Source: Eutypella sp. D-1 (Eukaryota; Ascomycota; Sordariomycetes; Xylariales; Diatrypaceae). Taken from it: 64,000 bases of DNA. The position numbers and the translations under genes were made by a program. This document shows, one piece after another, positions 57,557 to 64,000 of this stretch. The stretch covers positions 1-64,000 of the forward strand of contig JAJTTP010000012.1 in NCBI GenBank assembly GCA_023313575.1, written 5' to 3'. The notes below the pieces were generated by a model that was given only the letters and a program-made list of their open reading frames with translations, made no database searches and was not told the origin of the DNA. Positions within the stretch are counted from its first letter, which is position 1. The number at the start of each line of letters is the position of its first letter.

Positions 57557-57758
57557 TATTAATTATTAATAGTTACTGGTATAAACCTATATACCAGTAA
57601 GAAGTACTTATATACCTATCTCCCGTTTATATAAGGATACGGGCGAAGCCCGTATCCCTCCTAGATAAAAAGATAGACCTTAGACCAAAATACAACACCA
57701 GTTTCACCCCTTTTCATTCTGTTATTATCTTTTTCCTTTACGTACGTACCTACCAACA
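57557..57758 (+). repeat. Right (3') LTR of the copia element
   Basis: 202 bp. Here the inner (left) 55 bp is RIP-mutated (TATTAATTATTAATAG against TGTTAGTTATTAGTGG in the left LTR) and the outer 140 bp is intact, ending CCTACCAACA. It has the same stem-loop at 57635-57657, with loop GAA instead of TTC. Confidence 0.93.
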
Positions 57759-57819
57759 GTTGAGCATGTGCCACGCCCAACAGGGCGGCGCCGAAAAGAA
57801 GTATCGTTTGCATATACAT
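57759..57819 (-). pseudogene. Signal-peptide start of the split cysteine-rich gene
   Basis: The ATG at 57819 (or the in-frame ATG at 57813) opens a 20-codon signal peptide with core ILLFGAALLGVAHAQ and a typical AHA cleavage site. One base into the next codon the frame meets the right end of the copia element. The last five bases, GTTGA on the + strand, are the target duplication also found at 43985-43989. Removing the element and one duplicate puts this piece in frame with the rest of exon 1. The insertion is therefore at residue 20-21, right at the signal peptidase site. Confidence 0.8.
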
Positions 57820-58184
57820 AACTGTTTCTGGATTATGGTAGTCTACCGGGTGACAATAATGATCTGCAATTCTGCAGGAGAACCATATGAAAGCTCAGGG
57901 ACATCTCGATAACCTACGTGGCATACCACAGGTACTTATCTTGGTCAGTGTGAAGACGAACTATGAACATGCATACTGGGTTTGATAGACTGGATTCTGT
58001 TCGATAGGCCCGATACACCGAATGTTGTTGTTGTGCCACCGTAGCTGTGCACGTTACCGTTGACAAAACTATATTGTTACACGCGAGTATCGTATCATCC
58101 TGCAGTACAGCCGCCCTAGTTCTTATGTTTCCGCTTACATAGAGGGCCGTTTTACAATTGTGAAGGATCTCGCGATCCATCTTT

Positions 58185-58640
58185 AGAGTAGCTGACTGCT
58201 TGGAGGTAAACGCATGATGTTAGTTATATTAGTTTATAGTCTAGATCAGACTGTGCCGTTACGGCGCTGCCTCGTGACAGTCTATTAGTTTCAAATCAGC
58301 TTGCTGCTTAGAAGTAGATTCATAATATTTATACATCTAGACCAGACTGTGCCGCTACGGCCCCGGTTCGCATAGTAAACCAATAACTTATCTTTAGAAC
58401 AACCAACAACCAACAGCTAACAGCCAACAGCCAAGAACCAACAATCAACTACCAACAATTAACTTTATGAAAATGATCGTTTAGCATGTACGGCTTCACC
58501 AGACCACGCCGCTACACCACTGCCTCCTGGAAAAATCCGTAATACAATTTGTCTTTAGAACAGCTGACATCTTGGAAATACAAATTTAGTATGTAAGTCT
58601 TGGCCAGATTTGTCGGTTGCAGCGCTGCCTCGTATAAGTG
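58185..58640 (+). repeat. Degenerate tandem repeat, about four units
   Basis: A core such as CTAGACCAGACTGTGCCGCT recurs at about 58241, 58337, 58494 and 58596. It is preceded by a CAGCTGACTGCTTGGA-like leader (58189, 58296, 58561) and often followed by GCGCTGCCTCGT. Spacing is about 97-157 bp and copies have diverged strongly. The third unit is interrupted by the AACCA-rich array. Confidence 0.55.
58397..58464 (+). repeat. AACCAAC-type minisatellite
   Basis: An impure array of CAACAAC, CAACAGC and CAACAAT words (6-7 bp period, purine-poor on the + strand) lying inside the larger degenerate repeat. Confidence 0.55.
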
Positions 58641-58805
58641 AACGAGGGTGATTACCAAGTTGACCGCTCAGGACCACAAAGTACGTAGTTATAAAGTTGT
58701 CACGATTTCCTTAAGATCGTTCTTTCCCCCTGATTCTGTCCATTGCGTTATTGTTCAGCCAGGTAACCAGACCTTGTATTGTTGTCACAAATTTAACCTC
58801 GAGCC

Positions 58806-60352
58806 ATGGCTTATTTCAACTTCCTTAAGTCGAAGCTCGTAGCTTCGACGCTTCCTTTGATGCTTCTCTTCGCGAAGCAAAGCCACGCTGGGTACGCTAT
58901 CCAGGCCGACTGGTAAGCTAGCTCAGACCCGATCTACATTTTGTAATCTATAAGTGACCCTTTCTAACAAGACTATAGTAAGCTACGAACCGATCTTTAT
59001 CTGATTAACATTCTTGGATGCTTACATCACCAGGCAACGATGTTCAACGCGCCTTTCTCGAGAGCGCATTTGCGTCTGCTAATACCCTTGTATCTCTTGC
59101 TGAGGGCTATACGTCCGAGGGATTTAGCCCCGACGGGACCAAACTATTCGAGTGGTTGTACGGCACCCAAGGCCTTGATATGATGCGAACGAGTGTGTCA
59201 TGTATGTTTTCTGCTCAGCAGACATTTCTGTTTCTTCCACCTCAGTGGACCTTTTCCTCGCTTACTGGGAGGTGAATAGTGAACCTGAAAGGCATATCGG
59301 AGAATTCGAGACCCGTTGAAGGCCAACCGCAAGGAGGGGACTCAAGGAGTGCCGATGTGGTAAGTCTCTATTTACCTGTTGATAGGTAAATAAGTGATCC
59401 ATGCGGGCCGAAGTACTGATGACGCCTTCCAGCTAGTCTTTTGCACTCATAAACGCCTGCAAGAGGGAGAGGCCCGAGCTAGTGGCGAAAAAAGAATATT
59501 TGATTCAGGTAAGAGGATTCCAGAAGCCCCCCTCCCCGCTCCCTATGTGCTCAAGAAGGTTCTGTTGCTGATGAAAGCTCAACATCAATCTTCAGTGACT
59601 AAGGAGTTCCTCAAGTCCAAGCTCGACTGCAGTCTTGCCATGGCCTATACGTTGGTGCCAGACGATGAGGATGCCAACGAGCCAGATACTCTTCAGATCT
59701 GCCCTTGGTTCCTCGACTATGCCATGAAGCAGAACGCCCAGTTCCAAAGCCAGTTCACCGCTGGTAAAACGGCCACAATGATAGTGAACTTGAAGCTGGA
59801 CAGACTCGCGACTTGGGCCGCGTATACGGATATTGATTTGTTCCAGCTGTTTGACAAGATCATAGTCCATGAGGTGAGAACCCGACCCCCAGGAGCGCGT
59901 CTGCAATGCATAACAACTGACCTGAGATCAAAAGTTATCACATACGCGACGGGGCGGCGAAACAGATGACATTGGAGGGTTCTCCGGCTATGGTATGTTT
60001 TCGGGCCGTGTGATGTTCTTCTTCGGGGCAAAAAGAGAGCTAACCCCGTTCTCAGGCTGGAAGAACTGCCGCAAGCTATCTACCCAACGTGGGGAGAAGT
60101 CGCCGCACAGGAACGCCGGTAAGTTCTGGACTTCTACTCATCTTTTATGCTTTCTAACCCTACCTCTCAGATACTATCGCTTTGTTTTCTTCCATCTCTG
60201 GACTAATATCGAAGGGTGGTATGGTGAATGAGGATGGGACATTTGTCAAAGGTAACGAGGATGGCGATGGCAATGAAGACAATGAAGGAAATGCGCAGGA
60301 AGATGCGGGAGAAGCGACGAAGAGGAGGATTGTGAAGAAATGGGTCTCGTAG
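58806..60352 (+). CDS. Secreted HExxH zinc metallopeptidase (M35/deuterolysin-like), exon 1 junction unresolved
   Basis: Probable exons: 58806-58912 (signal peptide, LPLMLLFAKQSHAGYA), 59034-59201, 59280-59359, 59433-59873, 59935-59992, 60056-60118 and 60171-60352. The zinc site is built across an intron: VHE ends one exon and LSHTRRGGE begins the next, giving HELSH. Downstream, YGWKNCRKL and NADTIALF match the C-terminal part of fungal M35-type metalloendopeptidases. The tail is acidic (Asp/Glu/Asn-rich) and ends KRRIVKKWVS. All later junctions agree in phase, but exon 1 (donor GTAAGC) and exon 2 (acceptor CACCAG) differ by one base. The intron with ACTATAG at 58978 looks better but shifts frame too. 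So either an unusual splice is used or the gene has an indel and is a pseudogene. Confidence 0.68.
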
Positions 60353-60547
60353 CTCGATGCCTTGAACCTGGAGGGACGGCCGTTGATTTGAAGATGTTCT
60401 GGTAGTTGAATAGTTTATCCGGGAGGTTGGTGGGTTGGAGGAGATAGGTTTAAGAGAAGGTCACTAGCATTGACATACATGACTCACCTATTTTCTGATT
60501 GTTTTCTTGGAGCAGTGTGGACTTCAAGACGTATTCGCGGTGTCCCT

Positions 60548-61378
60548 TTAGTGGGATTCATCGCTTATTGCTCGACGGATAATAGTACATGGCAATGTCT
60601 CCTCTAGCGTCGAGGCAGCGGCAGGGAAAGGAAGAATGAGCTCGAAATGCGAAGGACGCGTCACCTTTCTGATCCCCTCCCACAGAGTCCATTCGCGTTC
60701 TGTCCATTCTGAGGCCTGATGCGGCCGAGCAAGCCTCAACTCAACTCTCAGCCACTTGAGTCCTTCCATGGCCGCCAGAGCATCCCAAATGTCTACCCAA
60801 AGGATTTCATACTTGCCAGTGTTTTTTGGCTTGAGGTAGAGGGGGTGATAAAGTTCCCAGTTCAGGTTGATCCGGGAAATGCGGGCGACATGAGTCGCCG
60901 GAAGGCGTTCAGACATGACCGTGATGCACCGCGGAGCATGCGAGAAGTCGAAAAAGGTCTCTTCATAAAGAGTATATATGCATTCAAAATAGCTGATGAG
61001 ATGGTCAGTAGAGGGGTATGAACACATGAGACAGGAGATATACATCTTCTTGCACGTCAATATTAGCGATAGATGGTCGCATAGAATGTTTGCCTGAGTG
61101 CACACATCAAAATGGGGGCCTTGTGCCAATACATCATCTGCATCCCATTTCAAGCATTCTCTTGCGCGAAGTCTCTGACGCGATCGGTGGATGTGAACCG
61201 CATGCGCACGGAAGTAGGTCTCCCATATAATCTGGCGCAGCTCGGGGGGCAACTGACTGTAAAGAGGCGACACATCCTGCTGTTTAGCCCTGTGAGGCGA
61301 GATGGGCGCCGGTGGGATAAAAGGCACCAGATTGCGAGCTGCAGTTATGAGATTGTGAAAGCTGAGAGAGGGAGACAT
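60548..61378 (-). CDS. 2EXR/DUF7730-like protein
   Basis: Single exon. The start at 61378 (MSPSLSFHN) gives 276 residues. An ATG at 61474 would add 32 residues rich in Tyr/Phe, but the inner start suits the family. YSQLPPELRQIIWETYFRAHAVHIH, about 40 residues in, is the F-box-like start of this family. LSLILTCKKMYISCL is the second block (HLSL-TCK-MY), and RISRINLNWEL the third, typical of DUF7730/2EXR proteins. The function is unknown; such genes are common and variable in filamentous ascomycetes. It is tail-to-tail with the metallopeptidase gene. Confidence 0.78.
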   Translation of the reverse strand: MSPSLSFHNLITAARNLVPFIPPAPISPHRAKQQDVSPLYSQLPPELRQIIWETYFRAHAVHIHRSRQRLRARECLKWDADDVLAQGPHFDVCTQANILCDHLSLILTCKKMYISCLMCSYPSTDHLISYFECIYTLYEETFFDFSHAPRCITVMSERLPATHVARISRINLNWELYHPLYLKPKNTGKYEILWVDIWDALAAMEGLKWLRVELRLARPHQASEWTEREWTLWEGIRKVTRPSHFELILPFPAAASTLEETLPCTIIRRAISDESH

Positions 61379-63138
61379 TATGGTTGTGATAAAAGGCGAA
61401 GATGTTATTACAGGATGTAAGTATCTGATAAAATAGGTATAATAAAAGGTGTAAGGAATAACATAAGAAACCAAAAAGAGGCTGTACTAAATATGGTTAT
61501 AGGTGATCGTTATAAGTGATCCAGATCCAGCCGCAGTTTAAACCGACCCGTAAGCAACCTCGACTTGGCCACAAGTTCCGCTTATCTCAGCACATATACA
61601 TTATTCTTAAAAATGCGTTGCTATAGGCTTACTATACCGAAGTACCTCATATAAAGCCTGGTGGCTCCAGGTATCTAAGTACTTAGTATATAGTACGGCT
61701 ATACATAAATTAGGCGGGCGGGGTCTCTTTTTAAACGTGGTTAATGCCCTGCTGACCTGGCAGCCTGGGTAGTTATCGTTACTGATAAAAAGCAAGAGTT
61801 TAAAACAAACTATGGTTTCTCATTTTTCGACTAGATTCTTACCTGCCTGGGTTAGGGACAATGCACGGAGTATACGGGGCCTTGACGGGCGTAGGTAGCT
61901 CATGTAAATCCTCAAGATCGTTAGCCCTCCCGAGGTCCGGCCCTGCGGGGTTATGGCTGAGGGGAACTCCCCTTGCTCCCTAAGTTTTCACCCCAAGGCC
62001 CCCACCCCGCCCCCAAAACCCCGTTGAAGTAACCAACATCACCCGCCTAAGTAAGCACACGTCGTCACTTCATCACACAAGTGACTTCACCTAATTAACT
62101 GGCATACCTAATTCGGAATTCCGGCAGACGAAACGGGATGAGTTGACATCCTTCACGCATACTACCTGCGTAGGTGTTATCTGATTATATGCAGGTTGGC
62201 AACTACATACTATGGTACCCAGTCAATGCCAGTTTGGGTGGTTACATAGCCCGCTCCAGTACTGCAGTACTTCCTTATTTACTACCCACTTATATGAAAA
62301 TTGTTGCAGCTAAAGGGATCTTCACCGGGTGTTCGTCACGTTCCAAAGTTGGCAAAAGAGAGTCTGGGCCATGATCTATATGATCCATGGTTCACTTCTC
62401 AGTCCAGTCCACTCTACATAATAAGCATAATAACGTCCGCCGGCTTTGAAGGAGGGGATTATGTATTGAAGTGAAGAACCGGGGGAATCGCAACCAACCA
62501 ACCAACCAACCTACATAGGGCAACATCCTTCCCAATCCTACTTTCCACTAATCAGCCACGAACGCCAACCCGCACGTGCAGTAACCAGTGAGAGGGATTA
62601 CACTTAAAGGGACGAGCCACCAAGGTCACTAGTACTAGATCTCACTGATTATATTCGATTGAGACGGGGGTGTGTTTGCCCCGTGTACTTCGTGAGATTT
62701 TGTTTTTACTTCTTGCCTTTCTGAGGTTTGCGACTTGATTCGCCATCAAAGCGGTGAAGAGAGACGAATGAAGAAGAGGAATAAAGCCCAGAGAAACAAA
62801 CAGGCAATCACTCAGACAAATACGGACGAAACGCAATCTCCTTGACTCAACGGAGGACGAGGAGAGCGCGACTAATCTATTTACTGGCTTATTAACCGTT
62901 CCTCGCTCTCCCTTCTCGCCGCCCGCACCCGCACGCTCACTCTCACTCACCTTTATCTTCTCTGTCACAACCACTCTGTCTCTTAGTAGCCATCTAGTTG
63001 ATCAAGCATACTTAACGTTCCGGGCGTGATCTTGTTCGCAATTTCCCTACCTTGGCACCACATTAGGAACCAATCAGCAACTCCATCTACTGAAAGGCAT
63101 ACATACATAGTGCGACGAGGGATACACAACACAACATC
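61379..63138. other. Gene-free stretch, 1.8 kb
   Basis: Short frames only (for example 62642-62974, 110 codons, antisense, no features). The right end, from about 62,900, is pyrimidine-rich and forms the promoter of the dehydrogenase gene. Confidence 0.45.
62491..62511 (+). repeat. (CAAC)5 microsatellite
   Basis: Five CAAC units in a row plus one base. Confidence 0.8.
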
Positions 63139-64000
63139 ATGGCTGAGCCGACAAATACGCCCCTACCAACGGCGCCGGGGACGCCGATATCAGCGACCCC
63201 GCGCTCCGGCTCCCCCGCACCGGACAGCGATACCACGCCGCCCGTAGGCGGTTACTCTACCCGAGGACCCTCCTCCCTGGTTGTTCCGGTCCCACTACCA
63301 ACCCTTGCCCCTGCACCGGAGACGGCATCATCAGGAGCGGCAGAAGCAGCGGTAACCACAGCAGAAACGCTAGCGGTGCCCCCTCCACCATCGGGCGCAG
63401 CGCAAGCGACAACAGCGCCCGGCACTAAGCCTAAGGTTCTGCACATCGGGGACCCGATCAAGTACAACCCAACGACGTACGACGCGTTCTCGGCGCGCTT
63501 CGAGGTGGTGCGGCCGTCCGTGCAGGAGCGAGGGCGCGAGGAGTTCACGCGGGCGCTGCGCGAGCGCCGCTGGGGCGACTTCTCCGCTATCTACCGCCCG
63601 TTCTGGGGCACGGGCGGCGAGATGGGCAACTGGGATGCCGAGCTCATCGCCCTGCTCCCGGACAGCGTCCGCGTCTTCGCTAGTGCCGGCGCAGGATTCG
63701 ATTGGGCGGACGTGAAGCTGCTTGGGGAGAAAGGTGAGGTTTTCTTTTCCCTGCGTCGGAAAAGCCGGCAAGGCGGGTCTTGAGAGCTGACAATGCAACC
63801 GCAGGCATCATCTACTGCAACAGCGGGCTGGCAGCCGCCGACGCGGTAGCAGACTTCGCAGTAGCGATGATCATCTCGACGTTCCGGGTGCTCCCGTACT
63901 GCCTCAGCGCAGCGGGCAGCGGGTCGGCGGGGGCGTTCGGGGAGTGCCACGCACGGGCGACGGCGCAGTCGCACAACCTGCGGGGGCGGGCGCTCGGGCT
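63139..64000 (+). CDS. D-isomer-specific 2-hydroxyacid dehydrogenase, 5' part (runs off the window)
   Basis: Exon 1 is 63139-63733 and exon 2 begins at 63805 after a 71-nt intron (GTGAGG ... CGCAG); the frame is open to the last base. From residue about 97, KPKVLHIGDPIKYNPTTYDA starts the usual fungal sequence. VFASAGAGFDWADVKLLGEKG joins GIIYCNSGLAAADAVADFA, the substrate-domain/NAD-domain hinge of the D-2-hydroxyacid dehydrogenase (glyoxylate/hydroxypyruvate reductase-like) family. The Rossmann GxGxxG motif must lie beyond 64000. The first 96 residues are a Pro/Ala/Thr-rich low-complexity extension not typical of the family, and no internal Met offers a shorter start. The coding region is markedly GC-rich. 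Enzymes of this family reduce 2-keto acids with NAD(P)H. Confidence 0.87.

Larger units (their letters stand above)
43990..57758 (+). mobile_element. Complete Ty1/copia retrotransposon with nested insertions, RIP-degraded
   Basis: LTRs at 43990-44190 and 57557-57758 are in direct orientation, with perfect target duplications GTTGA at 43985-43989 and 57759-57763. Subtracting the gypsy element, one solo LTR and their duplications leaves about 6.0 kb, normal for copia. Pol reads on the + strand in copia order: integrase zinc region (about 47.68-48.11 kb), reverse transcriptase (about 56.1-56.8 kb, after the gypsy insertion) and RNase H (57.12-57.44 kb). All frames are full of TAA stops from RIP, so it is dead. 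Similar fungal copia proteins share the QTDDT-type active site and the DASFANN RNase H start. Confidence 0.93.
57820..58805. other. Gene-free stretch with degenerate repeats
   Basis: Upstream region of the split cysteine-rich gene (minus strand) and of the metallopeptidase gene (plus strand). It contains the repeats at 58185-58640. An 88-codon minus-strand frame at 57914-58180 has no features. Confidence 0.5.

Overview
The window comes from a filamentous ascomycete (Pezizomycotina; Sordariomycete-like by gene content, which is an inference). Introns are 50-100 nt with GTAAGT-type donors and CTAAC/CTGAC branch sites. Gene families include HET, 2EXR/DUF7730, SAT4-type rhodopsin-like, GMC oxidoreductase, TRI5-type terpene synthase, GH78 and GH92. 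Two AT-rich blocks (1-3650 and about 44.1-57.6 kb) carry the signature of repeat-induced point mutation (RIP): CpA/TpG is almost gone, CpG persists, and TAA/TAG stops fill former reading frames.

Layout. 1-3650: RIP-degraded repeats with one diverged LTR and a probable pogo-type transposase relic, ending inside a truncated 2EXR gene (3653-4084). 4-43 kb: a normal-GC gene region with wide intergenic gaps. It holds HET (8.2-9.3), a TRI5-family terpene synthase (11.3-12.5), a rhodopsin-like membrane protein (16.6-17.9), a secreted TAP-like alpha/beta hydrolase (20.1-22.0), a GH78 alpha-L-rhamnosidase (22.6-25.2), a 2EXR protein (26.2-27.0), a 67-residue secreted defensin-like peptide (27.7-27.9), an F-box/ankyrin protein (28.9-31.5), a GH92 alpha-mannosidase (32.2-34.8) with a solo copia LTR upstream, an NmrA-like protein (35.9-36.8) and a GMC oxidoreductase (38.9-40.6). 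Exon structures were resolved by hand for the multi-exon genes.

43,990-57,758: a complete Ty1/copia element with a perfect 5-bp target duplication (GTTGA), inserted in the first exon of a secreted cysteine-rich protein gene whose halves lie at 41,817-43,989 and 57,759-57,819. Inside the copia element are a solo LTR (duplication ATTCG) and a complete Ty3/gypsy element (48,373-55,695, duplication AAAGG). The gypsy element in turn carries an inverted solo LTR (duplication GTAAT). The insertions can therefore be ordered exactly.

57.8-64 kb: degenerate repeats, a secreted HExxH metallopeptidase (58.8-60.35, with an unresolved exon 1/2 junction), a 2EXR/DUF7730-like gene (60.5-61.4) and the 5' part of a D-2-hydroxyacid dehydrogenase that runs off the window.

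The genes form no obvious operon-like or biosynthetic cluster. The common themes are secretion and plant-glycan attack (GH78, GH92, two peptidase-type enzymes, the small cysteine-rich peptide) and self/non-self or signalling proteins (HET, ankyrin, 2EXR), next to a transposon compartment that has broken at least one and probably two genes. Calls rest on reading the sequence and on family knowledge; no database search was run.
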